From an uncultured Bacteroidales bacterium (GTDB lineage: Bacteria > Bacteroidota > Bacteroidia > Bacteroidales > Paludibacteraceae), in assembly GCA_900317745.1 (NCBI GenBank), contig ONHW01000002.1, positions 239,557-303,556 of the forward strand: DNA of 64,000 nucleotides, given 5' to 3'. Below, piece by piece: positions 1 to 7,964 of this stretch. Each line of letters opens with the position of its first letter. The stretch's first letter is position 1. The position numbers were made by a program, and so were the translations under genes. The notes under the pieces are model-generated. The model made no database searches, was not told the origin of the DNA, and saw nothing but the letters and a program-made list of their open reading frames with translations.

Positions 1-39
1 ACTTTTTGACAGCTTAAGTCATATAGTAACCAAACACAT

Positions 40-69
40 AAACTCCCGACCGCATAGTCGGGAGTTTTT
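40..69 (+). terminator. Intrinsic terminator of an upstream gene
   Basis: An 11-bp perfect stem (40-50 with 57-67), a six-base loop and a run of T form a textbook rho-independent terminator. It probably ends a gene lying left of the window. Confidence 0.8.
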
Positions 70-177
70 GCGTATCTTCTGCCTACCGCAAAAATGCGGC
101 AGACTTCCATCCTTTATTGCGCTTTCTGTTAAATTTCGTACTTTCTCGCATATATTTTATGCATTTTTAGGATTTCA

Positions 178-209
178 TTTGCAAATCTCAAAAATATTTC
201 GTATCTTTG
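178..209 (+). promoter_or_regulatory. Bacteroidota-type promoter upstream of the restriction locus
   Basis: TTTGC at 178-182 and TATCTTTG at 202-209, 19 bases apart, match the Bacteroidota -33/-7 consensus. Transcription would start near 216, leaving a leader of about 270 nt before the first restriction gene. Confidence 0.6.
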
Positions 210-442
210 TAGCGTCTTTCCCGAAAAGGACTGACAAATGACATAAAAGGCGTTTATTGACGCTTGTTTTGGCGACTTAGAAACTTCGCAACTTTCATAA
301 GATCTTCGCTCAAGACATGCAACAATAGATGTCTGCGTTGGGTATATTACCGCACCTGTTAAGGGTGTACTATATACTTATGTAGCGTAGGCTCTGTGTT
401 GCTTGTATCTGGTGAAGATGGGCAATGCGAAGGCCTCTAAGT

Positions 443-478
443 CGCAGGACAAGCAAAAATGCAGGTCCTGCGCTTTTT
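443..478 (+). terminator. Attenuator-like hairpin in the leader of the restriction locus
   Basis: An 8-bp perfect stem (443-450 with 465-472) closes a 14-base loop and is followed by CTTTTT. It lies between the putative promoter and the ATG at 487, so it could terminate part of the transcripts before the restriction genes. If translation instead began at 418 it would lie inside the coding region. Confidence 0.4.
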
Positions 479-486
479 GTACGTAT

Positions 487-1686
487 ATGGCAGATACCCA
501 ACATAGCGAAAATAATGTTCCTTCGTTGTTCTCATCAGAAGAACATCAAGTAGAAAAATCGAAGAAACGCACTCCACAAAAAAAGGAGACGCGTGAGGCT
601 GTCATTAAGAGAATGCTCTCCTCTGCAGATATCAAAGAGGATGACATTGAACGTCTGGGTCATGGGGAGTGGTTTGATTCTATTTTGGAACTTCTTCTGC
701 GTGACCAGACAAGAGGTCAGCGCGTAGTACCTATTCATGAGTTTGATGGTAACACGTACACATTCAAGCACTTCCGCCATTATTATCATATTCTTTGGGC
801 TACAGATGATTACCGCAAACGCGGTGAAGGCTATTACCCGACAGACGAAATCCATCCACGATCAATCACGCGTAAAAACAGCCGTGTAGTACGTCCGCGT
901 GCCGTCAAGAGTAAAGAAGAACAACTTCGCCGAATCAAACAGAAAGCTGAAGTGTTTACTCCTTCTTGGGTATGCAACGCACAAAACAATCTTATCGATG
1001 AAGCTTGGTTTGGGCGTAAGAACGTTTTCAATAAGGAGAACAAAGACCATACTTGGACAACAAGCCCTAAACCTATCCGTTTTTCCAAAACCAAAGGTCG
1101 CACATGGCTGGATTATGTCACGGAGCGTCGTTTAGAACTCTGTTGTGGCGAAGGACCATATATCGTTAGCCGCTACGATACCACTACTGGCGAGCTCATC
1201 CCGCTGCAAGACAGGATAGGTCTGCTTGACCGTAAACTGCGCGTTGTGGGCGAAAATGCACAAGATTTGGAACACTGGCGCGAGTATGCCTACAAAGCTA
1301 TCCGTAGTGTTTATGGATTTGAGTGGCAGGGCGATAATCTGTTACTCGCACGCGAAAACGTGCTCGTCTCGTTCATGGAGTATTACTATGATTATTGCGC
1401 TAAGAAAGGTATTGAATCCGAACTTTCCACGCTCAGTCTTGCCCATGTAGCCTATATCATTTCTTGGAACATTTGGCAAATGGACGGTATCCGTTATATC
1501 ATCCCTTATACCGATCAAGAGGCTTTTGTTGATGCTCCCAAGCTCGCTTTCGATGAAGAGCAAGAGTGCTCTATGCCAAAAAATAAGCCTAAAGGCATCT
1601 ATGCCAAGATTGCACAATGGACTGGTGATGGTCGGCAAAAATATTTAAGACCCTTTGAATTTAGAAACCTTGTAAAAACAAAATAA
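487..1686 (+). CDS. Restriction-modification subunit with methyltransferase-like fold, no NPPY motif
   Basis: About 399 residues, resembling proteins annotated as restriction endonuclease subunit M. A motif X-like segment EVFTPSWVCNAQNN (about residue 155) and a SAM-binding motif I-like ELCCGEGPYI (about 217) are visible, followed by YGFEWQGDNLLLARENVL, which looks like motif II/III. No motif IV (NPPY/DPPY) follows, so it may bind SAM or DNA without catalysing methyl transfer, or work together with the next gene. The stop is one base from the next ATG, so the two are surely co-transcribed. The reading frame is open back to 403 (ATG also at 418), but that extension covers a terminator-like hairpin and is low complexity, so 487 is preferred. 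Confidence 0.7.
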   Translation: MADTQHSENNVPSLFSSEEHQVEKSKKRTPQKKETREAVIKRMLSSADIKEDDIERLGHGEWFDSILELLLRDQTRGQRVVPIHEFDGNTYTFKHFRHYYHILWATDDYRKRGEGYYPTDEIHPRSITRKNSRVVRPRAVKSKEEQLRRIKQKAEVFTPSWVCNAQNNLIDEAWFGRKNVFNKENKDHTWTTSPKPIRFSKTKGRTWLDYVTERRLELCCGEGPYIVSRYDTTTGELIPLQDRIGLLDRKLRVVGENAQDLEHWREYAYKAIRSVYGFEWQGDNLLLARENVLVSFMEYYYDYCAKKGIESELSTLSLAHVAYIISWNIWQMDGIRYIIPYTDQEAFVDAPKLAFDEEQECSMPKNKPKGIYAKIAQWTGDGRQKYLRPFEFRNLVKTK

Positions 1687-1687
1687 T

Positions 1688-4600
1688 ATGGCTGTAACAA
1701 CCGCTACGCGCAAGTACAATATCATCTATGTGTACAGCGTGCCATACGAAGACCACAAAGGCTTGCTAAAAATAGGTAAAGCAGAAGTTGATGTAGAGGA
1801 GGATTATTATCCCTCACCCAACGATGAACCTATGAAAAAAGCTGCCGAAAAGCGTATTTCCGAACAACTTGGTACGGGTGGCTTTAAGCATACTTTGGAA
1901 TACACCGAGGTTGCCCACTACCGTGATGACAACGGTAAAGGCAAAGCATTTGACGATCACGCTGTGCATGATGTGCTCAAGCATAGCGGATATTCCAACC
2001 ATGATTTTGGTGAGGATATAAGCGGTGGTGAGTGGTTTCCCGTTTCGCTTGAGACCGCTGTGCTAGCCATCCAAGCAGTAAAGGAAGAACGTCAATCGCT
2101 TACCTCGCCAATGCACTCTATTCCAGAGGATGAAATTCATTTCCGTGAAGAACAGGAAGATGCTATAGAACGTACTATTACCCATTTCGGTTTTGGAGAC
2201 AAGATGCTTTGGAATGCCAAGATGCGCTTTGGTAAAACGCTATGTGCTTTAGAAGTCGTACGTAAGATGGATAGCAAACGTACTTTGATTCTTACGCACA
2301 GACCTGCTGTTCGCGATGGATGGTTTGAGGATTTTGAGAAGATCAAGTTTGAACACTACCAGCGCGGCTGCAAACCGCGTTCGGATGGTTCTATTCCAGA
2401 AGGCGGACTTGGGCAAAGTTTTGAATCTATGGAGAAAGACCTTCTGCAAAATGGAACGCACTATATCTATTTCATGTCTATACAGGACTTGCGCGGTTCA
2501 AAAGAAACTGGCGGTAAGTTTGACAAGAATGCCGCTATTTTCTCGGCCAATTGGGATTTGGTTATTTTGGATGAAGCGCATGAAGGCACACAAACAAAAT
2601 TAGGGAAAGCCGTTATTACCGCATTACAGAAACGCAAACCAAAAATGCTCTACCTATCAGGTACACCATACAATATCTTGGATCAGTTTAGCGGTAGCGA
2701 GATTTATACATGGGATTACGTCAAGGAGCAGCAAGCAAAAGAAGAATGGCCTTCCAAACATCCGGGTGTGCCTAATCCGTACGAAGGACTTCCGCGTATG
2801 AATATCCACACCTATAGTATGGGTTCTTCTTTTGAGAGTTACAAGCACGCGGATAATGATTATTTCGATTTTAGAGAATTCTTCCGTGTTTGGACGGGAG
2901 ATGCCAATACCGACAACGGCGAAATGCCTACGGACGCCAAGATTGGTGATTTCGTGCATAAAGAAGATGTGCGCGCTTTCTTAGATTTGCTCACGAAAGA
3001 TGATCCCGATAGCAACTATCCGTTTGCCAATGAGTTATTCCGTGGCTACTTCCAACACTCCTTCTGGGTAGTGCCCGGAGTAAAAGCAGCTGCTGCGCTA
3101 ACATCTATGTTAGAAGAGCATCCGATTTTCGGTCACAATAATTTCAAAATTGTGAATGTTGCGGGTGACGGAGGCAAATTGGCCGCTTCTGATTTGGAGA
3201 GTGAGCAAAACGAGGAAACCTTGGAGGAGATGGAGAAAAGCGAAGCGGAGATCAAAGCGGCTCTTGCCAAAGTCAAAGATGCTATCGCGCATAACAAGCG
3301 AACAATCACCATCTCCTGCGGTCGTCTAACTACAGGAGTCACCGTTCCCGAGTGGACAGCGGTACTTATGTTAGCCGGTTCGTACAACTCAAAGGCGGCT
3401 ATCTATATGCAGACTATCTTCCGCGTGCAATCTCCGGCGAAAGATGGAACAATCAAACATGAGTGTTACGCTTTTGACTTTGCGCCGGATCGTACCGTTA
3501 CCGTAGTAAATGATTACCTGAATGTAGCGCGCAAACTGGAAGAAGAAAAATCCGGACAAGAAGCACAGAAGAAAGAGAAAGGTCACCACGGAGACGCACA
3601 TGGAAGATACACAGATTCTTTCCTGCATTTCTGCCCGATTATTTCCTTCGATGGCAGCGAGACAAAACCGCTGGAGACTGTTTCCTTTATGACGAAAGTC
3701 AATCGTGCGATAGCTGACCAGATTTACCATAAGGGGTTCAATGACCATCGTCTGTTCAAGCGTTTTGATGATGTCACTATGAGTGAATTGGAGTTCCTTA
3801 GCGGCGTAGAAAAACTTTTTGGCAGTGCGGCGAAAAGCACGATGTCTAATGAGGGCAAAGTGACCGTTAACGATTCGGGACTAACGGGTGAAAATGCTCC
3901 AAGAGAAAGCGGAGATACCACCAAGCCTACTGATACTACAAATAAGAAGCCGAAAGATAAAAAGCAAAGTTCTTATAAGGAATCACTCAAACGCTATCAG
4001 GAGTTGATGGGAGCGGTAGCAAAGCGTTTCCCGTTGTTGCTCTTTGGAGCTGTAGATACTTTAGACAAAGAACACTGGTCGTTGCAGCAATTCGTAGCAA
4101 ACATGGAGAAAGACGATTGGGAACAGTTTATGCCTCGCGGTTATACACAAGACAAATTCTTGGAGATGCAACACCTCTTCAATAACGATTTCTTTATCAC
4201 TTCCACACAGTTGCTGTTAGAAGACACTCATGAGGCAGACACATTGCCGGTAAGTGAGCGGGTAAGCAAGATGGCGCATATATTGCAGCGTTTCCACTAT
4301 CCCGATAAGGAGACCGTCTTGACACCTTGGAGAGTGGTAAATCTCCACATGACGGAAACGATTGGCGGATATTCGTTCTATAAGGATGATAAATTCCTAA
4401 AGGAATCATTCGCCCCTCAACTGATAGAACAAGACATCACGCGCGAGGTATTCGGCAAAGAAAGCAAACTATTGGAGATCAATTCCAAATCGGGTGTTTA
4501 TCCGTTATGGCTGGCTTATACGCTCTTCCGCTTTAGATGCGAAGAGCACGGAGACAATTTGACCCATGAGCAGGAACAGACAATCTGGGATAGAGTAGTT

Positions 4601-5845
4601 CAAGAACAATTATTTGTACTATGCAAAACGGAAATGGCACAACGAATTACCGAACGAGTATTGGTTGGCTATCGTAAAAATATTACGCCCAGATGCCAAT
4701 ATGAACCTGATTTGCTCCGAATTCTGAAAGATGATGAACGAAAAGAAAAACTTGTAAAACGTTTAAAGAAATACTCCTATTGGGGAATCGAAAATATGGA
4801 ACCAAACAAATTTGAATTCAAAGCCGTTGTCGGCAATCCTCCGTATCAATTAACAGGAGGATCCGGTGGTAACAATGATGCGCCAATATTTCAGCATTTT
4901 AGCATGTTAGCGCACAATGTAACATCTAATTATGTGTCCATCATTGAGCCAGCTCGATGGTTCGCCGCAGGTAGAGAAAATCTCCTCGGAGACTACAGGC
5001 AATTCATGTTAAATTGTGGCGAAATCAAACGTATAAAGACTTTTGCTGATGGAAAAAGCGTATTCCCACGTGTAGAAATCAAAGGTGGCATTTGTTACTA
5101 TCTTGCAGATAAACTACATGATGGACCGTGTGAATATACTCTCGTTCAAGGAGATAAAACTACTACAACGGAAATGAATCTTTCCAATTTTGATGTTCTT
5201 ATCCGTGAACCTAAATTAGTGAATATCATACAGAAGGTCAAAATAAAGGCAATGGAAGAGAAACATAAATTTGTTGATTCTCTTATTTCAAACGATACAC
5301 CATTTGGAATTCCTTCTAATCCAAGAACAAGCACGAAAACACCGTTTAATGTATATGAAATGTCAAAGCCTGCTCATGATGTATTATTATTTCATATTGA
5401 AAATCAAAAGAGACGTGTGGAATATGCTGCAATAGCAGATCTCCATAAAAACGTCCAAGATATTGACCGTCCAAAAGTATTTATTCCTGGAGCTGGTGGA
5501 GGAGGAAACGATCCGTATGTTTTAGGTAAACCGGAAGTCGCACCTGCGCACTCTGTTTGCTCTCAATCTTATTTGTATGCTGCATTTGATACCGATGAAG
5601 AGGCAGAGGCTTTTTGCAAATACATCAAGACAAGATTCCTGCGAATTTTGGTATCCGCAATGAAGATAACTCAATCTGCTCCTCAACGAGTTTATAAATT
5701 CGTTCCTCTCCAAGATTTCACATCCCATAGCGACATAGATTGGAGCAAGTCTATTCCGGAGATTGACCAGCAACTTTACCGCAAATACAATCTCTCACCC
5801 GATGAAACAGCCTTCATCGAAAAGATGATAAAACCAATGGAATAA
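1688..5845 (+). CDS. Fusion restriction enzyme: GIY-YIG nuclease, SF2 helicase, N6-adenine methyltransferase
   Basis: 1385 residues. Residues 1-135 look like a GIY-YIG (MUG113/T5orf172-type) nuclease: IYVYSV, LLKIGKAE and a late GGEWF carrying the glutamate. Residues about 150-640 are an SF2 helicase: Walker A MRFGKT (near 182), DEAH (295), SGTPYN (near 323) and a motif V/VI stretch GRLTTGVTVPEW with QTIFR. The C-terminal half has a second methyltransferase: TPWRVVN (about 877), a divergent motif I LLEINSKSGVYP (927), motif IV NPPY (about 1050), then a probable target-recognition region. This single-chain layout resembles type ISP or IIG enzymes, but with GIY-YIG in place of the Mrr-type nuclease. 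It should cut foreign DNA and methylate host sites. The low-complexity linker near 750-770 is rich in T, K and D. Confidence 0.8.
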   Translation: MAVTTATRKYNIIYVYSVPYEDHKGLLKIGKAEVDVEEDYYPSPNDEPMKKAAEKRISEQLGTGGFKHTLEYTEVAHYRDDNGKGKAFDDHAVHDVLKHSGYSNHDFGEDISGGEWFPVSLETAVLAIQAVKEERQSLTSPMHSIPEDEIHFREEQEDAIERTITHFGFGDKMLWNAKMRFGKTLCALEVVRKMDSKRTLILTHRPAVRDGWFEDFEKIKFEHYQRGCKPRSDGSIPEGGLGQSFESMEKDLLQNGTHYIYFMSIQDLRGSKETGGKFDKNAAIFSANWDLVILDEAHEGTQTKLGKAVITALQKRKPKMLYLSGTPYNILDQFSGSEIYTWDYVKEQQAKEEWPSKHPGVPNPYEGLPRMNIHTYSMGSSFESYKHADNDYFDFREFFRVWTGDANTDNGEMPTDAKIGDFVHKEDVRAFLDLLTKDDPDSNYPFANELFRGYFQHSFWVVPGVKAAAALTSMLEEHPIFGHNNFKIVNVAGDGGKLAASDLESEQNEETLEEMEKSEAEIKAALAKVKDAIAHNKRTITISCGRLTTGVTVPEWTAVLMLAGSYNSKAAIYMQTIFRVQSPAKDGTIKHECYAFDFAPDRTVTVVNDYLNVARKLEEEKSGQEAQKKEKGHHGDAHGRYTDSFLHFCPIISFDGSETKPLETVSFMTKVNRAIADQIYHKGFNDHRLFKRFDDVTMSELEFLSGVEKLFGSAAKSTMSNEGKVTVNDSGLTGENAPRESGDTTKPTDTTNKKPKDKKQSSYKESLKRYQELMGAVAKRFPLLLFGAVDTLDKEHWSLQQFVANMEKDDWEQFMPRGYTQDKFLEMQHLFNNDFFITSTQLLLEDTHEADTLPVSERVSKMAHILQRFHYPDKETVLTPWRVVNLHMTETIGGYSFYKDDKFLKESFAPQLIEQDITREVFGKESKLLEINSKSGVYPLWLAYTLFRFRCEEHGDNLTHEQEQTIWDRVVQEQLFVLCKTEMAQRITERVLVGYRKNITPRCQYEPDLLRILKDDERKEKLVKRLKKYSYWGIENMEPNKFEFKAVVGNPPYQLTGGSGGNNDAPIFQHFSMLAHNVTSNYVSIIEPARWFAAGRENLLGDYRQFMLNCGEIKRIKTFADGKSVFPRVEIKGGICYYLADKLHDGPCEYTLVQGDKTTTTEMNLSNFDVLIREPKLVNIIQKVKIKAMEEKHKFVDSLISNDTPFGIPSNPRTSTKTPFNVYEMSKPAHDVLLFHIENQKRRVEYAAIADLHKNVQDIDRPKVFIPGAGGGGNDPYVLGKPEVAPAHSVCSQSYLYAAFDTDEEAEAFCKYIKTRFLRILVSAMKITQSAPQRVYKFVPLQDFTSHSDIDWSKSIPEIDQQLYRKYNLSPDETAFIEKMIKPME

Positions 5846-5865
5846 ACATGTGATTACAAGCATAC

Positions 5866-5928
5866 CCATGTAACTGCACTTTTTGCACTTTCGTGCATCC
5901 AAAGTGCAGAAAGTGCAAATAGTGCAAT
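5866..5928. repeat. TGCACTTT-type short repeats in palindromic arrangement
   Basis: Several copies of TGCACTTT lie head to head with their complements AAAGTGCA, forming an imperfect inverted repeat just downstream of the restriction gene. Similar TGCACTTTCTGCACTTTT runs occur near 53275 and 56030. The rest of 5930-6147 shows no gene; it holds only AT-rich sequence. Confidence 0.5.
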
Positions 5929-6147
5929 GTCATTGTGTCTTGTCCTGAAAAAAAGACAGTTTCTTTTTAGTGAACCTTGGTCTATTCAATTGTTGTTAAT
6001 TGTAAAAATAGTCTCATGCAATTGGTTTGATAATTGTCGAAAATTGTTGACTTAAATACCCTCTCGCATGAATTGAAATAGACCGATATAACTTATTCTG
6101 TTATATCCTCCATCCTATAAGCCGACCGAATGCAAATATTTATCCGC

Positions 6148-6229
6148 ATTTTGGTGCAAATTTGCACTAAATTGCGGTTAAATGCAACGTCTATTCGTAT
6201 TTTGGTGCAAATTTGCACTAAATTGCGGT
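6148..6229. repeat. Two 31-bp direct repeats, each with a 14-bp palindrome
   Basis: The same 31 bases occur at 6148-6178 and 6199-6229 (period 51). Each contains the perfect palindrome GTGCAAATTTGCAC. No gene is visible here. It could be a pair of operators or iterons for a DNA-binding protein. Confidence 0.75.
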
Positions 6230-6302
6230 GTAACTGCATCGGATTTCCCTACTAATTTGGTCAGATCATTTTTGCAGATGTCTTTTCGGCGTATGTTAAA
6301 TC

Positions 6303-6540
6303 TTATAATACTTCTAATTTTAACCCGAGACGTGTGTGAGAGGAAGGCAAGAGCAAGGCAAAAGCGAATTGAAAGCAAGTTAACCCGAGACTTATTTGCT
6401 TTTTGACTACCATTTTTGGCCGAAAAACACCAACTTTATGCAAGCATAGTCTGCCGCTATGCTACTAAAAAAACACGTCCGTGCACATTTTTCTTCGGGA
6501 AAGTTTGCAAATGTGCATTTTTTTTTGTAACTTTGCAGCC
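6303..6540 (+). repeat. 240-bp dispersed repeat carrying a promoter, copy 1
   Basis: This segment recurs in inverted orientation at 22092-22331 with only scattered differences. It contains two copies of TTAACCCGAGAC, a 7-bp hairpin AGCATAG/CTATGCT, and ends with a complete promoter (6504-6535). No open reading frame of interest is present, so it behaves like a small non-autonomous element that supplies a promoter to the gene behind it. Confidence 0.75.
6504..6535 (+). promoter_or_regulatory. Promoter of the DUF3791/DUF3990 module
   Basis: TTTGC at 6504-6508 and TAACTTTG at 6528-6535 with 19-base spacing; transcription would begin about 15 bases before the ATG at 6556. The promoter is the end of the dispersed repeat. 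Confidence 0.75.
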
Positions 6541-6555
6541 AAAAGTTGCAAAGAC

Positions 6556-6771
6556 ATGCCTCCACGGACAAATGACATATCTCTGTTTCTTGCTTTTTGC
6601 ATCGAGCAATACAAGCAACGACACCACATGAGTGGTGAACAGGCTATGCAAGAGCTTGATCAATACGGCGTGTTGGAATATTTAGAAGAATGTTACGCCC
6701 CTTTGCACACACAAAGCGCGCAGTGGATAATGGAGGATATTGACGAATTTATCGAAAAACGGAAACAATGA
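6556..6771 (+). CDS. DUF3791 family small protein
   Basis: 71 residues starting MPPRTNDISLFLAFCIEQY. The pattern of an N-terminal helix, then YGVLEYLEECYAPLHTQS and a C-terminal DIDEFIEKR is typical of DUF3791 proteins, which are usually encoded next to DUF3990 proteins. The start was chosen because the promoter's expected start point lies near 6541, so the longer frame cannot be translated from this transcript. It overlaps the next gene by four bases (ATGA type), implying coupled translation. Function is not established; an antitoxin or chaperone-like partner role is inferred from context. Confidence 0.7.
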   Translation: MPPRTNDISLFLAFCIEQYKQRHHMSGEQAMQELDQYGVLEYLEECYAPLHTQSAQWIMEDIDEFIEKRKQ

Positions 6772-7253
6772 GAGTCTATCACGGCAGTTTAGAGTGTGTT
6801 CCTTCGCCCGAAATACGGCAGGCTACCCGTACTCTTGATTACGGAACCGGCTTTTACACCACCACTTCAGCCCAACAAGCTGAAGAATGGGTGCGCAAAC
6901 GCATGAAAGACACTTTCGCGCGCAAAGGCTTTGTTAACGAATATGAGTTAGACTTGGAAACTCTCAAGCAGTTCCATTGCATCTTCTTTGAGTCGCCCAC
7001 CGACGAATGGATAGATTTTGTGATGAGCAACCGTTTGGATCGCAATTTTGTTCATAACTACGATGTAGTATACGGACCGGTTGCCAATGACCGCGTTTAT
7101 ACTTGTTTCACTTTGTATGAAGGAGGAGTGATGAGCAAGCAAAATTTACTTGCTGAATTACGAACTTACGATTTGGTGGATCAATATCTATTTCATACAG
7201 AACAGGCACTTAAAGCCTTAAGGTTTGTTAAGGCAAAGGAAATACTACTATGA
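6768..7253 (+). CDS. DUF3990 protein, ADP-ribosyltransferase-like
   Basis: 161 residues. DUF3990 belongs to the ADP-ribosyltransferase-like superfamily. Visible landmarks are VYHGS at residues 3-7 (NAD-binding His position), DYGTGFYTTTSAQQAEEW at about 24-41 (the conserved G-F-Y-x-T region) and NYDVVYGPVANDR near 95, where the third catalytic segment is expected. The catalytic glutamate cannot be assigned with confidence. It is sandwiched between two small genes with four-base overlaps on both sides. A toxin-like modifying enzyme kept in check by one or both neighbours is the natural inference, not shown by sequence. Confidence 0.7.
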   Translation: MRVYHGSLECVPSPEIRQATRTLDYGTGFYTTTSAQQAEEWVRKRMKDTFARKGFVNEYELDLETLKQFHCIFFESPTDEWIDFVMSNRLDRNFVHNYDVVYGPVANDRVYTCFTLYEGGVMSKQNLLAELRTYDLVDQYLFHTEQALKALRFVKAKEILL

Positions 7254-7453
7254 GCGAAATTACACAAAATAACTTATATCTGATCTTGCCGTTCAAGGTA
7301 AGCCGAGTGGCAGATATGTTGTGTGCTGATGAGCATATCAGTACGATTGAAGCAATACGTCGTATCTATACTTCTGCGATGTACAAGCAACTGGAACAAG
7401 AACATACTAAACGCTGGCACGAAGGACCGGTATCTTTGTATCAAACGTTATGA
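7250..7453 (+). CDS. Small protein, third gene of the DUF3990 module
   Basis: 67 residues, starting with ATG overlapping the preceding stop by four bases. The sequence contains VSRVADMLCADEHISTIEAI followed by a charged helix ending in HEGPVSLYQTL. Such small proteins commonly follow DUF3990 genes. It has the size and helical character of an antitoxin subunit, but its role is unproven. Confidence 0.65.
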   Translation: MSEITQNNLYLILPFKVSRVADMLCADEHISTIEAIRRIYTSAMYKQLEQEHTKRWHEGPVSLYQTL

Positions 7454-7541
7454 CACTCCGTCCCCTCCGTGACGTTAAAATTGAGGTGTCTCCATTTACT
7501 AACCCTGTACGACTAAATTGGGTTACCTTACACAATCGTAG

Positions 7542-7609
7542 AGATAACAGCAGGATAACAGTAGCGTCCGTTTACGTGTCGTTATCGACTCGTTATCGAC
7601 TCGTTATCG
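7542..7609. repeat. 11-bp tandem arrays downstream of the DUF3990 module
   Basis: Two adjacent 11-bp arrays: GATAACAGCAG/GATAACAGTAG (about 7542-7565) and TCGTTATCGAC repeated nearly three times (7579-7609). The 7454-7704 gap otherwise holds no recognisable gene. Confidence 0.75.
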
Positions 7610-7704
7610 TGTTTGGGTGCTGAATGATGGCTAAAGAGATTTGAGCTCAGTGAATATTTCAAGCGTTTGAAATTTGTGGTCGGGGAACATTTTTGCAAAA
7701 ATTA

Positions 7705-7736
7705 TTTGCATAATTCAGAATTTTTTTGTAACTTTG
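7705..7736 (+). promoter_or_regulatory. Promoter of the Pmp3-like gene
   Basis: TTTGC at 7705-7709 and TAACTTTG at 7729-7736, about 28 bases before the ATG at 7765. It probably also serves the aquaporin gene. Confidence 0.7.
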
Positions 7737-7764
7737 CAGTTGAATTGTAGAAAATCCAATCGCT

Positions 7765-7923
7765 ATGTCCTGTTTACGTGTACTATTGGCAATTATTTTT
7801 CCTCCGCTGGCGGTGTACGACCGTGGCTGCGGCTCGATGCTGATCGTGTTTCTTCTCACCTGCCTCGGATGGGTGCCCGGAGTGATTGGAGCGCTGATCA
7901 TACTTAATAAAAATGAAAATTGA
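7765..7923 (+). CDS. Pmp3/YqaE (UPF0057) family small membrane protein
   Basis: 52 residues, too short for usual cut-offs: MSCLRVLLAIIFPPLAVYDR, then a GCGSM linker, then LTCLGWVPGVIGALIIL and a hydrophilic NKNEN tail. The IxFPPLAVY segment and the LGWxPGxIxA segment are hallmarks of Pmp3/YqaE proteins, which have two membrane helices and affect membrane potential or stress tolerance in other organisms. A promoter lies just upstream and the aquaporin gene follows after 41 bases, so a membrane/osmotic pairing is plausible. Confidence 0.85.
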   Translation: MSCLRVLLAIIFPPLAVYDRGCGSMLIVFLLTCLGWVPGVIGALIILNKNEN

Positions 7924-7964
7924 AAATTGAAAGGATAAACTAACCAAATAAAATCAACAACATT

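Noticed and set aside
487-5845. Simple split methyltransferase (motif I in one protein, motif IV in the other)
   Set aside because: The 1385-residue protein has its own TPWRVVN and a divergent motif I before NPPY, so a plain split is not required; kept only as a weaker hypothesis.
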